Below, in pieces: positions 23,395 through 35,045 of a stretch of 64,000 nt of DNA (positions are counted from its first letter, which is position 1; the number at the start of each line of letters is the position of its first letter). The notes beneath the pieces were generated by a model. That model made no database searches and was not told the origin of the DNA. It was given only the letters and a program-made list of their open reading frames with translations. This stretch comes from Halichoerus grypus (taxonomy: Eukaryota > Chordata > Mammalia > Carnivora > Phocidae): positions 8,299,466 through 8,363,465 of the forward strand of contig NC_135724.1 of assembly GCF_964656455.1 (NCBI RefSeq), read 5' to 3'. The position numbers were made by a program, and so were the translations under genes.

Positions 23395-23530
23395 CTTCGT
23401 TCATTTATGTAACAAGCAATGGTTTGGACTATCCACCGCACATAGTACCAGATGCTGAGGCAGATATTTAGAATAACCTGGCAAGATCCCTTAAGCTGTC
23501 ACTCTGGAATAAATAAGCTCAAGCTCTGAC
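23395..23530 (-). mobile_element. Possible L2 3' end fragment
   Basis: CGTTCATTTATGTAACAAGC, then CACATAGTACCAGATGCTGAGG, resembles the inverted L2 end (TTCATTCAACAAATATT... GTGCCAGGCACTG). Weak. Confidence 0.4.
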
Positions 23531-23679
23531 CTTCCCAGAAAATTTGCATAAACTTCCTATTGACATGGTGTGATTCCCCCCCTTGAAATACCTAGGGCAT
23601 GTTGTCTGTTACATTCACTTGTTGCTATTAGGTATCCTACATGGTTATGATTTCTTTATGTGAAGACTGATTTAGATTT

Positions 23680-23733
23680 GCAGATGCTTTAAATACATTA
23701 TTCCATTCAGTCCTCTTGCAATGCCATGTGTTA

Positions 23734-23769
<36 letters not shown>

Positions 23770-23825
23770 TTACCATTTAATAGATTAGGAAACAGAGGCT
23801 CTGAGGCAGACATTCAGTTGTAGAG
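23680..23825 (-). mobile_element. MIR SINE interrupted by a 30-base A run
   Basis: Inverted MIR blocks lie on both sides: TTATTCCATTCAGTCCTCTTGC before, and ACCATTTAATAGATTAGGAAACAGAGGC after, a pure A tract at 23,737-23,766. No SINE or LINE body accompanies the A tract. Confidence 0.65.
23737..23766 (+). repeat. (A)30 homopolymer
   Basis: Thirty consecutive A bases without interruption. Length is likely to be variable and prone to sequencing error. Confidence 0.97.
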
Positions 23826-24109
23826 ACACCATTTCTAGACTGGTTTGGGTGTATAGTAATTTCCATGACCACTAACTTTCTCCGTCATTTATACAGTAAT
23901 GTGTTTCTATAAATGAGGTATTTGAAGTCAGAGATTAATTTTCTCAATAATAATCTCAGTAGTTACTTAAGGGTTTCATAAGTCTGGGTTTTAATAATTA
24001 TATAATGATTATGCCTTTGCTTATATACTTATGTAGGTCTTTATAACACCCTGATATGATTTAAATATTTTCCTACAGTTACTTTAGATTCTTAAATTTC
24101 TGATAGAGC

Positions 24110-24152
24110 AGTGGGTGTGTGTATGTGTGTCCGTAGTGTGTGTGTATATACA
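24110..24152 (+). repeat. Interrupted (GT)n
   Basis: GTGTGTGTATGTGTGTCC followed by GTAGTGTGTGTGTATATAC. Confidence 0.8.
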
Positions 24153-25179
24153 ATTGATTGTATCTTCATGGCATCATTTATTGTAGTCGCCTAAGCCTTA
24201 AACTTCCTGTTAACTAGTAACGTGACTTAGATATTTGAGTACATTCTTTTTTTTCCCCAGAGTAATCCGTAAGAAGTGCTGTATATATTCAACTAAATCA
24301 CATCAAGAAGAACAAAATGTCTGACTGCTCCATTGATTAGAGGGTTCAAGTGTTGTCAGCCCGATACATCCATTATAAAATTCCCCACCAAACGTCTCCC
24401 TAACGGTTTTTCAGGCTTGGGTGATCATTGCATTGATGCATTATTTCATTAGGGATTGTAAAATTGTCATTTTCTAATTTAATTTTATTCCTGAATTTAT
24501 AAACTATTATTTTTCAAAACTATAGGATTGTCTTGAAATAGATTCCTTATAGGAAAGGCAGGGAATATGCTTGATTCTTAACCCTTATCAACCATTTTTC
24601 AGAAATATTGAATGTGTTCTAGCAAACACAAAAGGACACCCTCTTACGTTAGAAAGAGAATAAAAAAATGGAGTTTTGTATATGTGATACATTTCAATCC
24701 ATCAGAGTCATTATTCTTTTTGGAATTTTAATTGCCCAATCTTTGACCAGAAGGAGCTGCTTCAATTGACATTTTGTGTTCTTATCAGGTACCCATGGAC
24801 CTTAATAGCTTTGTTGTGATCAATCACAAGATATCCAGATTCATCTTGTACATTTCCAGCTCTAGACCTGGAATCCATTATTTCCCCTAGGAACTTTTGT
24901 TTTTTTTAATGGAAAATAAAATTCAGTTCCCATAATCTGGTTACTAAGGTATTATTTTTGCTACTGATTCTAAGCTTTTCAGTTGCAAGGACATGAAATA
25001 CTTTTATTTTAGAAATATATTTCAAAAGAGAAAAATTCTCAGTTTTTATGGATATCTCCACTTCATTTACTGTTGATACTACTGTTGAAGTATATAAACA
25101 AAGATCTTATATTTAAGGATTGCTTCTTTTCTTTTGAGATTTTCATTATGTAAAATAGTTACATGTTTCCAACAATCAG

Positions 25180-25385
25180 ACCTACCAAACAAGGCACGTG
25201 AAGAGATATAGTTCTGACTTTTGTCCCTTCCTCTCTATTTTCTACCTCTCTTTTTTGGAAACCATTTTTATTAGTTTTCGTTTTATCCTTACATTGTTTC
25301 ATTTTGATGATTTAAGGAAAGATATATATTTCTATTTCTGTTTTTCTTACACACACAAAAATAGCATACTATTCATAATCTTATC
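25180..25385 (-). mobile_element. Old LINE-1 3' fragment (L1M-type)
   Basis: TTTTATCCTTACATTGTTTC, TATATATTTCTATTTCTG and ACAAAAATAGCATACTATTC follow the antisense text of an L1M 3' UTR. Diverged. Confidence 0.5.
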
Positions 25386-25394
25386 ACTATAGTA

Positions 25395-25800
25395 GACAGC
25401 CTCTAAACTGGGCCCCCAAAGATCCCCGGGTTTTGGTATAAAGTCCCCTAGAATTTCTCCTTCTGAGTGTGGGCTGAACTTTTTGACTAACTTCTAGTGA
25501 ATAGAATGGCAGAAGTGATGGAGTGCCTTTTCTAAATTAGGTTATAAAAAGACTATAACTTCAATTTGGGTGGTCTTTATTGGATTGCTTGCTCTGGAGG
25601 AAGCTAGCTGCCACAATATGAAGCAATCCTGTGGAGAAACCTATGTGAATGAGAAAGATCATTCGAGGCTTTCCAACAGCCCTGTGAGGAAGCTCAGAAA
25701 GGGATGCTCCCCAGTGAAGCCTTTCACCCTGCCCTACACTAAGAGACCCTGAGCAAGAACCAGCCATCTAAGCTGCTGTTGGTTGCTCCTAAATAATGAA
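25395..25800 (+). mobile_element. MLT1-type (ERVL-MaLR) solo LTR, degraded
   Basis: Blocks in MLT1 order: AATAGAATGGCAGAAGTGATGG, then a TAGGTTATAAAAAGAC segment, CTAGCTGCCACAATATGAAG, CCTGTGAGGAAGCTC, and an end rich in AGCTGCTG. This is a very old, non-autonomous endogenous-retrovirus-like LTR with no internal coding part next to it. Boundaries are approximate. Confidence 0.55.
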
Positions 25801-26315
25801 TGCTATAAGATAACAAAAGTTTGTTTTCATCTTTCCATATGCTAACTTTTGGGGTATTTTTTATGCATAAATGTGTAATTGAAATCCATTTTGCTATGTG
25901 GAAATAAGGTGCTGCCATACCAAAAACTGTAAAATTCCAAAGCCTGGCTTTGGAATCCATCAGTGACCATGAGAAGGATGTTAGTGAGGGCTTCAAGGCT
26001 TGCAACCTTGAGACAGATTGCAAACTTTGGACATCGAGGACACTGTGAGTGAGATCTTACAATAAAGCGAGGAAAATATTATTAGAAGTTGGAGGAAGGA
26101 GCACTTTGATTATGAGAAGGCAGGAAACTTAGCTGAACTGTTCCTGCAGCTCTGTGGAAATTAAAATATGTACCCACTAAACTGTGTCATCTAGATAAGA
26201 TTTCCAAGCAAAGTGTTGGTGATGCAGCCTTCTTCTTGTTGCTTAGTAAAATGCGGGTGGAGAGGGATAAATTGAGGGGAGGATCATTAAACAAAAAGGA
26301 GCCAAAAACTGATGT

Positions 26316-27050
26316 TTTTTTGTTTTTAAGATTTTTTTTTAATTTTTTTATTGTTATGTTAATCCCCATACATTACATCATTAGTTTTAGATATAGTGTT
26401 CCATGATTCATTGTTTGTGCATAACACCCAGTGCTCCATGCAGAACGTGCCCTCCTCAATACCCATCACCAGGTTAACCCATCCTCCCACCCCCCTCCCC
26501 TCTAGAACCCTCAGTTTGTTTTTCAGAGTCCATCGTCTCTCATGGTTCTTCTCCCCCTCCGATTTCCCCCCCTTCGTTCTTCCCCTCCTGCTACATTCTT
26601 CTTCTTCTTTTTTTCTTTCTTAACATATATTGCATTATTTGTTTCAGAGGAAACAGAGAAAGACATGTATCATATGACCTCACTGATATGAGGAATTCTT
26701 AATCTCAGGAAACAAACTGAGGGTTGTTGGAGTGGGGGGTGGGGTGGGAGGGATGGGGTGACTGGGTGATGGACACTTGGGAGGGTATGTGCTCTGGTAA
26801 GCGCTGTGAATTGTGCAAGACTGTTGAATCTCAGATCTGTACCTCTGTTTTTAAGATTTTATTTGTTTATTTATTTCAGGGGTGGAGGGGTGCATGCACA
26901 GTGGGAGGGACAGAGGAAGAGAGAGAATCTCAATCAGACTTCACACTGAGCAATGAACCCACCCCAGGGTTCAATCTCCCGACCCTGAGATCATGACCTG
27001 AGCCGAAATGAAGAGTCAGATGCTTAAACTACTGAGCCACCCAGGGGACT
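26316..27050 (-). mobile_element. Carnivore SINE split by a LINE-1 insertion
   Basis: The SINE body at 26,847-27,050 is read on the minus strand (GAGCCACCCAGGGGACTC end). Its T-rich head is cut: a second copy of the head lies at 26,316-26,335. The LINE-1 between (26,336-26,846) is flanked by the duplicated SINE head GTTTTTAAGATTTT (26,322-26,335 and 26,847-26,860). The SINE's own duplication is imperfect (AACTGATGTTTT near 26,307 and AATTGATGGTTTT near 27,054). Confidence 0.85.
26336..26846 (-). mobile_element. Carnivore LINE-1 3' end with 5' inversion (twin priming)
   Basis: Left part (26,336-26,650): the minus-strand L1 3' UTR, with poly-A seen as T's, CACCCAGTGCTCCATGCAGA and CCCTCAGTTTGTTTTTCAGA. 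Right part (26,651-26,846): the next upstream piece of the same 3' region but in plus orientation (TCATATGACCTCACTGATAT, GGGTGATGGACACTTGGGAG). The junctions share CAGAGG / CCTCTG. This is the classic product of twin-primed reverse transcription. Flanked by a perfect 14-bp duplication made of the host SINE's head. Confidence 0.88.
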
Positions 27051-27203
27051 CAAGAATTGATGGTTTTAAATATCCTTGGCCTCTCCAAAGTGTAACAATG
27101 CCAGAATAACGAAATGACTTCTGAACAAAGATAAATCCTGGGCACCACTATGAACATATGGTCTAAAGATAAAAGCCAAAGGTGGGACTATAAGATATGT
27201 TGG

Positions 27204-27237
27204 TTTTTTTTGTTTGTTTGTTTGTTTGTTTTTTTTA
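27204..27237 (+). repeat. (TTTG)n / T-rich simple repeat
   Basis: Five TTTG units flanked by T runs, followed by TTTTTTAAGATTTCAGG. It may be the head of an otherwise lost minus-strand SINE. Confidence 0.85.
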
Positions 27238-29360
27238 AGATTTCAGGAAATCAATCATTTTATGGTCACATCTTTGGCTATATCTTTAGATCAAATTTTC
27301 ATGGCAGTGCTCTGGATTTGATCTAATAAAAAGATTCACAGGAAACCCACAAAGTTCTCAAAAGATGCAAAGGTGAGAAGCATTATCAAGCAAAGACTGA
27401 GAAGGAGATGCACTGGGACTCCCAATCTTCTACTGGCAGGAAGCAGGCTGAGAGAACAGCCCAGCTGCAAGAAAATGTGGTACCTTTAAAAGTAAAGATG
27501 ATTCTTTGTTCCTCACGGAGGAACCAAGAGCCTAGAGAGAAGAACCAAGAATCATAGAGAAGCATTCCTTGACCTTGAGAACTAATCCAAGAATGCCCCA
27601 AATTTCCCATTTGGGTTTCAGAATTGTTGAGGACCCCTGATTTTGTGTGTCTTTTTGAGTCCATTTTTGAGCTGGAATGTATATATTACTTGTACTGTGC
27701 TTGTTTCCCCATTGAGTGTTGGAATTGTGGTGGGCAGATTGTCTCTTCAGATTCAAAGGTGTACAGTTTAAGAACAGGATTCCCAGTTGATAAACTGTAC
27801 CTAAAGCATTACATCTGGGGACACCCCATGACACCAACACCCTTAGTATTTAGGTATTTTTCTGTTCCTGGTCTCCTGTTCCTGTTTTTGGATAGAGGCT
27901 CTTCTTAAATATTTTCCTGAAGTAGGTGTGTGGATGATACATTCTGCACTGATTACAGTATGGTTTCTTGGGTTTCAGTCCCATATCTCTGTGGTCTGTC
28001 TATGTCATTCCATAGTCCTTAATTTACATTGTGCAGTTAAGAAATGTAAGGCCAATTTGACTTTTCCTTAGTGTGTAACTTTTTCTTTCTACCTGAAGCT
28101 TATAAAAATTTCCCTTCATCCTTAAATTTCAGGAATAACTAGGATCATGCCTTATGTACTTTCTCATTAAGATGACCTGGAATTTGTTAATACTCTTATT
28201 TTATTATTAATGTAATAGAAATATTTTCTATCATTATTATTATTATATCCATTATTTGTTTAATTTTTGCTACTTATATTATTTCTCCTTCTGGAATTTC
28301 TGTTATATCTTGGACCTAGGCTCTGGTTCTTATTTTTTTTCCCTTATTTTTTCCCATTTCTTCATTCTTTGGCTCTCTCCTCTGAGACATTCCTTGAACT
28401 TGATCTTTCGGACTATAAACTCATATATAATCAGTATTTTGCTCTCTTTAAGTCATCTTCTAAATATTAAATTGGGAAATCAAGTTTATATCTCTTGAAA
28501 GTCTTTTGTCTGAGTTCAGAAGATTGTCATTTGGATATTCTCAAGTGTTCTTTGTGTTATTTTATTCATATCCATGTGTCTCCTCTAATAGTTGTGCTTT
28601 ATCTTTTTGTTCTCATTGCTTCCCCCGATCTCATTGACTTCTGGACACGCCCATGTTTTTTGAATGACTCCTCTCTAGATGTTGGAGATTGATAAATGGT
28701 AAGACTCTTGTTCTAACAGAAAGCAAAGTGTTCTCTTCCCTGTAGGCTAGATATGCAGAAACAGGTTATTATTTCAAATACTTCAAAAGCATGTTGGTAT
28801 ATATTTTAATAATAAAGGAGATAAACTAAAACACTACCTTATGATTTTCTGCCACTTAACATAGAGTTTGACTTTTTACTAGTTTCTGCCCTCTCCTAAA
28901 TAGGGCTTCAAATATCCATTGGGATGAATTGGTTATTTCTAACACATTTTTTCTTTTTCAAATATATATTTGACATTTTGTTCAAATTTATTATCTGAGA
29001 TATTATTTAAGCATAAATAAAATAATTCATTCTTCTTAAATGATAGAAGAAAACATTTGGAAATCTCATTTCTAGTTCCCATTAAAACAAGGAAGTAGGT
29101 TCAAGGTATTAAATAGTGATATTTAATTATTAAATTTAATTTGGAAGTTTAAAATCTCAATTAGTTGGCATACTCATTAATACACAGTACTGACTGGCAT
29201 ACCTACAAGACACAGAATTCAAGAGATAAAATTATTTAGTCAGTTGTAGTTGCAGAAGCTGCTCCTTAGATTTTAGTGAGACCTGCTCAATTTCATAAAA
29301 CCAGTTGTTTATTTTTAATTCTCTAGGAACTTTTATTTTAATACAGAGATTTTTCTATAA
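27238..29360. other. Intergenic, partly repeat-like
   Basis: 27,290-27,900 is of mixed composition and may be an old LTR or unique. 28,180-28,690 is T/C-rich on the plus strand with TCCTTCTGGAATTTCTGTTA and CTCTGAGACATTCCTTGAAC; it looks like an old antisense interspersed repeat of unknown family. No gene. Confidence 0.4.
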
Positions 29361-29375
29361 TGGAATGATAGTTTC

Positions 29376-29560
29376 TTTTTTTTTTTCCTAAGATTTTATT
29401 TATTTATTTGAGAGAGGAAAAAAAAAAACCTGAGCAGGGAGGGGTAGGGGCAGTGGCAGAGGAAGAAGCAGACTCTCCTTTGGGCAGGGACCCCGATGCC
29501 CTGGGGTCATGACCTGAGCTGAGTGCAGACGCTTAACCGACTGAGCCAGCCAGGTGCCCC
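29376..29560 (-). mobile_element. Carnivore SINE
   Basis: Minus-strand copy with an A-run (11 A) replacing part of the GA-rich block. The duplication TGGAATGATAGTTTC / TAGAATGATATTTTC (29,361-29,375 and 29,561-29,575) has two differences. Confidence 0.93.
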
Positions 29561-29575
29561 TAGAATGATATTTTC

Positions 29576-31341
29576 AAGTGTAGCAGATATAAGGGAACCA
29601 AAATCAGGGAAAGTTATTTCTCAGAAAGTAAGATAGAACAGAAAACATGGACGGGATGGAGAGATGGGAAGCCCTTATGTTGGAGTCCCACAACCCCTGA
29701 GAGCTGGCTTCCCATTAGGACTGGGTAGACACTGTATTTATAGATCTGTCTTGTCCACTCTAAACATTTTAGCACTTTTGTCTGTCTCTTGTAGCTTCTT
29801 TTAAAAATCTCTGATGCTAGCTCTTATATATGATGTTCAGCTTCTTTTCTGTTTCTCAAATCATCATTAATTTCTGCCACTCTTGTTTTATCTCTGAAAT
29901 CTTATCTGTTGTAGAAATAGCATGACCATCAGGCAAGACAAATGTAACTTCCATGAGCCTCAGTTTTTCCCAGTCTACAAAGGTGAATATCAAAAACTTA
30001 GAGATATCTGTTAATATTAGGGGATAGGACATCTCTGACATAGTGCCCATCACATAGTTTTTATAAAGTGAGTATCAATTGTCTTCTTCTGTCTTAAAGA
30101 ATCATTTGGCATAAGGGTTTATCCTCTCCATATTTCTAGGAATATTATGTCTTGAATCACAATCAATGCCATCTACATGTATTCCTGCTATAGTAATTAT
30201 TTAACTCAGAGAAATAGACTGTTTAATTTAAGCAGCTTCTTTACTTCCATCTAATGACTAGTCTAAGTATAATTGGATAGGCAAAGTGTATAACTTATTA
30301 ATTGCAGTCAAATGGTGTTTTAGCTGATTCACAGATATTTTATACTCAGGTCTTTTAATATCATATATACAGTATTTTACCAACAGTAGTATAATAAATA
30401 AAACTTTTAATATCATAGTTTACTATAGAGCTACCTTATGCTTAAAATGACAATGTATTGAAACTGAATAAAGACTATAGGATTTGAAGTCACATGCTCT
30501 CATTTAGGGTCTTATTTCTGCACAGAATTTTAAAATAAAAAGAATATTGATTCTAAATAAAGAGAAGATCTATTGTACTAAAATAGAACTGGATAAATTA
30601 AGGAAAAATGTAGGCACAAGATCAGAACCTAAAACCTTCATCTGTAAGAATATTCAGTATCATCAAAAAAGACTCAGATCAGCGATAAATTTATACCTGT
30701 GGAGCATTCGAAGAATGGATAGGAAAAAGACAACGGTAGGAGTCTTTTTTTTCCTCTGAGGATATCCCAACATTCCCTAAGGCTGAATGACAGGCTATCT
30801 GGCTTTATGAGTCATAGATTTTATAGACCACACACGGGGACCAGACAAGCCTCTGGGTCAGTCATGACTCAGAGAAGCAATTTCTCACCACAGTTTCACA
30901 AACCCCAGTGATTCATCAGTGTCTTCCTTCTTCAGTCCTTTCTCATTACCACGCCAATTCAAACCACTAAAAGAGAGTCAGAAAAGGTGTCAGAGCTTAT
31001 CTTGCTCCCATTCCCTGAATTTTAAATATCAGTTCAAGCAGGTTTCTGTCAGAACACAGGTAAACATCAGGTGCATTATGTGATATTTAATTTAGGCAAC
31101 ATAAAGGAAAACGTGTAAGTGGAAATTTCTAAGGAACTATCTGACCATTCAAAAATATTCTTCATTTATGCCATAATATCAGATTCATGACAGATAACTA
31201 GGGAAAGAAGAAACTCAAAATTTTCTGCTTTCCTGCATTTACTTCAGTACAATTTAAATATTAGATTTCCTTAAGATTAATTTTAGGTCTTCATCATATC
31301 AATTCTCTGAATGTGTTAAGAGGTTAAAACTAGTCTATATA
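29576..31341. other. Intergenic, nothing recognised
   Basis: Apparently unique. The piece 30,780-30,990 is GC-balanced and holds GGTCAGTCATGACTCAGAG with the AP-1 motif TGACTCA at 30,865-30,871. It is a candidate regulatory element only. Confidence 0.4.
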
Positions 31342-31587
31342 GGGGGGTGCCTGGGTGCCTCAGTAAGTTGAGCATCAGACTTTTGGTTTCACTCAGGTCA
31401 TGATCTCAAGGTCCTAGATTGAGCCCCGCATCCAGCCCTGCATCCAGCCCCTCATCCAGCCCCACACATCAGCCTCCTAGGTCAGTAAGGAGTCTGCTTG
31501 GGACTCTCTCCCTCTCCCTCTGTCCTTTGCCCTGCTCACATGCGTGCTCATGCTCTTTCTCTCAAAATAAATAAAATATTAAAAAAA
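31342..31587 (+). mobile_element. Carnivore SINE with internal 12-bp tandem repeat
   Basis: Full-length plus-strand copy. At 31,422-31,469 the unit AGCCCCGCATCC is present about four times with small changes, where the consensus has one, so the element is longer than usual. Flanks share AAAACTAGTCTATA / AACACTAGTTTATA. Confidence 0.93.
31422..31469 (+). repeat. 12-bp tandem repeat (about 4 units) inside a SINE
   Basis: Units AGCCCCGCATCC, AGCCCTGCATCC, AGCCCCTCATCC, AGCCCCACACAT lie head to tail. Confidence 0.9.
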
Positions 31588-32027
31588 AAAACACTAGTTT
31601 ATACAGCAAAAACAGAAGATAAAAATAAATGACAAGGAATCACAAAAAGAAGAATCATTTTTAAAAGATAGAAAGTATTAATGACAAAAATGGTGGCTTT
31701 AAAAGTGAAAATGTAGACTGTTTCACTAAATAAAATGTACTTATTTATAATTAGAAGAAAACTCATAGTGAGTCATATTTTATATCTTGCAAACCCACAA
31801 TAGAACCATGAGACCTTTGTAATTCAAATTTAATTATATTCTAGGTAATGTTAAATGTCTCAATAAATTTTTAAAATTCAAAAAATGTATAATAACATAT
31901 GATGTGAAACTATCAAATTTCAGTAAATCTGCAAAGAGCAAAGAAAAATAAATAACATTTTACAATAACAATACTAAAATAAAACTTTACATTGTCAAAT
32001 ACTAAACAAATCCCAATAATTCATTCT

Positions 32028-32057
32028 CCTCTCTCTCTTTTTTTTTTTTTTTTTTTT
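32028..32057 (+). repeat. CT-rich and poly-T tract
   Basis: CTCTCTCTC followed by 20 T bases. It resembles the complement of a SINE tail but no SINE body is attached. Confidence 0.85.
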
Positions 32058-32264
32058 GACAACTACAATAATCAAAGACAGCTTTGGTCAAATAAATGAT
32101 TAAATTTTAACAAACTTTAAAATAGATAATGAAAGGACACTATATAAAAATATTATGAGTCATGTACTTAAAGCTTTACTGAGATATAAATCCATGGCTG
32201 TAATGACATCATTATTAAAAAATAAAAGATAATAAAGGGTATATAACATATTAAGCCTTCTTTA

Positions 32265-32440
32265 TGTAACAAGTTGAGTGTACTTTATGTATCAGGAACT
32301 CTTTTAAGCACTGTGTCTATACTAACTAATTTAATCCTTACAGAAGCCCTGCAAGGCATTATCACCATTCTATCCATGAAGAAACTAAAACACAGAGAGG
32401 TTAAGCAATCTACTCTAAATACAAAGTTGCTGTATACGTT
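32265..32440 (-). mobile_element. MIR SINE
   Basis: Inverted MIR in full order: ATGTATCAGGAACTCTTTTAAGCACTG, TTTAATCCTTACAGAAGCCC, GAAGAAACTAAAACACAGAGAGGTTAAG. Confidence 0.8.
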
Positions 32441-32824
32441 AACTCGCAATTTTTACTATTCTAAGTTTCTAAGGTATGGTGATTAACATAACATAATAAA
32501 AAGACATGGAAAAAAAAAGAATAGAAACAAAGAAACTACCTAGCCAAAATACCAATTTAATTTAAGGAAAATAGAAGGATTTAAGGAAAGAACTTATAAA
32601 CTAAAAATAACTAAATAGTAAAATTGGTTAAGTGCAGGAGTTCATTTTCTGAAGCACTGATGTACTTATCAAAAGGAGATAAATTATAAATAAAATTGGA
32701 AATGAGCAAAAGCAAAATACATAATTTTTTAATGAAAAAATAGTATTGTATAGAAAGTAATGCTGAACAATTTAATGAATGGAAATGTTTCCTTAAAAAT
32801 AGGTGATAAAAACTGCCTCAAGGT

Positions 32825-32945
32825 TATTCATTCACTCAAATTGCACAACAATTACACCCTGGCCACTCTTCTAAGCAGGACTATAGCTATAAAAAAGACA
32901 GACATGGTTCCAGCCCTCATTTTTTTAACATACAGTCTGAGGGAA
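32825..32945 (-). mobile_element. L2 3' end fragment
   Basis: TATTCATTCACTCAAATTG, CCACTCTTCTAAGCAGG, AAAGACAGACATGGTTCCAG and CCCTCA...ACAGTCTGAGGG follow the inverted L2 end. Confidence 0.6.
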
Positions 32946-32987
32946 TAAATCAACCATCATGGATAAAACTGAGAAAGTTCCCCTGGG

Positions 32988-33242
32988 AAGAAATCAGAGA
33001 GGGAGACAAACCATGACAGACTCTTGACTCTGGGAAACAAACTGAGGGCTGCAGAAGGGGCGGGGGTTGGGGAATGGGGTAACTGGGGGATGGACATTCA
33101 GGAGGGCACGTGATGTGATGAGTGCTGGGTGTTATACGCACGCAACTGATGAATCATTGAACACTACATCAAAAGCTAATGGCATACTATATGTTGGCTA
33201 ATTGAATTTAAATAAAAAGAAAAGAAAAAAAAAAGCTAAAAA
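32988..33242 (+). mobile_element. 5'-truncated carnivore LINE-1 3' end
   Basis: GACTCTTGACTCTGGGAAAC, AACTGAGGGCTGCAGAAGG, GTGATGAGTGCTGGGTGTTATA and a final TTGAATTTAAATAAAAAG plus A-rich tail mark the L1 3' UTR. The duplication AGAAAGTTCCCCTGGG / AGAAAGTTACCCTGGA (32,972-32,987 and 33,243-33,258) shows a complete, severely truncated insertion. Confidence 0.92.
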
Positions 33243-33258
33243 AGAAAGTTACCCTGGA

Positions 33259-34624
33259 ATTACTTCCCAATAAGTTGTTGATGAGACCAACAGAGTTCTA
33301 AGACCAGATAATCTGTTGATAAATTCTTTCATGTTAAAGAACAGATTATTTATATATTATATAATACATTAGATTAAAAAAGAAGTGTTCAAATTAATTT
33401 TATATAGCTAACATAACTTTTATGCCAATCTGGGAAAAAAAAATAGTGAGAAAGATAATTAAACAGAAACCCACAGTGAGAATGGATATCCTGTCTCCAA
33501 CTGTGTCCCTTTAGGAAAATTCCTCCTTGTAGATAGTTTTAATAAACTTAATATTCCCAGGGGATGCCTCTCAATTAAAAGTCAAGGTTCCCAGACCGAC
33601 ATACTAGTCTACTAGACTTTGTCATCAAAGAGACAGCCATATGTTAAATTTGGGCTAGTAAGATATTCTTTACAGGGACTTTGCATCTTGAGGGAGTATC
33701 TTGAAGAAGAGAGTTCTTTGGATGAAGGACAAGATTGCTGCTTTGTGTGCTGTTTGGCTACGACTTTCTATCTCACCTTTAGAATTCCTTTGGTTTCTGT
33801 TTATGGTCTGATTTCAGTCTTCTGAACAGAATGTTTGTCTCAAATATTCTTCTGACAAGTTCCCCATAACTTAAGTTATCTAGAGTTGGGTTTTGTTACT
33901 TCCAAATAAGAATACCAACTAATGAAATAAATATAAAATTCCTAAATACACTGTTAAATTAATATTGAATTACAAAAATAAGATATTGAACATACTTCTT
34001 TTTATCCAAGAAATTTAGCATAAGTTATTAGGATATTCTTCTCAATCAGTCAAAATAGAATATGTACATAGACATTTCAATAGATCATGAAATCTATTTG
34101 GTGAAATTCAGTGTCTATACGTTTAATAAACAATCCTTTATAAAAGGAGGGTTTTTTTTTTTTTACACAACAAAGTCTCTTCTTGTGAATTGTTTTCAGT
34201 TTTCACCTATTTTTATAATAAATGCAATCCATACTTATTGTAGAAAATCCAGAAAACAAACAGAAAATTATCAGAAGATTAATTTACCTAAATCTTTATA
34301 AACAGTTGTAAAATATTTACAGTAATGTCTGCTTAAAGGATAATCCCTTAAATGTATGAAGGTCATGAAAGCATCACCGTGCAAGTCCCAAGGATCCTAA
34401 GTCAATCTGAGCTCAGGACTGCTGACTGTAAGGAGGACAACTACTATTGCACTTCCCAAATGTGCTTTTAATTTTTGCTGCATCCAAAATACTATAGGAG
34501 AGTAATTTTATTGATATAACGAACTATTTAATTGATATCTCATTCCCCATAGTGTTCGTACTAACCTTTTTTATACACTCCCTTAGCCTTACTGGCCCAC
34601 CCATCTCCCTTGTTCATTATTTCC
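33259..34624. other. Intergenic, nothing recognised
   Basis: AT-rich and without clear repeats. A T12 run lies near 34,152. Confidence 0.4.
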
Positions 34625-34800
34625 TTCAGTCACACATTTATTCATTCAACAAATAGTTATGGAACACTTTTAATGGGGGCAAGCTATTCTAGACACTTAG
34701 GGAAACGGTAGTGAACAAGACACATGAAAATTTCTATTCTCATAGAACTGATATTTTAGTGAGAAAACAAAACAAACAAGAACATTCAAATATGTAGTGT
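34625..34800 (-). mobile_element. L2 3' end
   Basis: TTTATTCATTCAACAAATAG, CTATTCTAGACACTTAGGG and AGTGAACAAGACACATGAAA, then ATTCTCATAGAACTGATATTTTAGTG. The inverted L2 end is well preserved. Confidence 0.75.
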
Positions 34801-34864
34801 TTTAAACTGTGAAAATCCTAAATTTAACTGTAAACAGGAGGCAAAGCATTCAAAACATTTCTTC

Positions 34865-35045
34865 CAGTATCTTTATAGGGTGTGCTAGGTGGTTCTTGAT
34901 GGAGACATGAAGTAGGTACTGTTATTATGTAGCAGATGAGAAATTAGACTCAGAGGTTAAATAGCTCCTGGAGGACACCCTGCTTGTCAGAAGTGGTGAT
35001 GCAGGATTCAACACTCAGTATCTGAGAGCAAAGCCTAAAGTATAC
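34865..35045 (-). mobile_element. MIR SINE
   Basis: Inverted MIR: GTAGGTACTGTTATTATG, AGATGAGAAATTAGACTCAGAGGTTAAAT, then TGGTGATGCAGGATTCAACACTCAG. Confidence 0.75.

Noticed and set aside
25395..25800. Possible coding exon (60-codon ORF on plus strand)
   Set aside because: Sequence order fits an MLT1-type LTR; the frame is short and without domain.
26336..26846. Inverted repeat or palindrome
   Set aside because: The two halves are neighbouring, not identical, pieces of the L1 3' region; the arrangement is an inversion, not a hairpin.
31422..31469. Spaced short repeats suggestive of a CRISPR-like array
   Set aside because: Contiguous 12-bp units without spacers, within a SINE in a mammalian genome.
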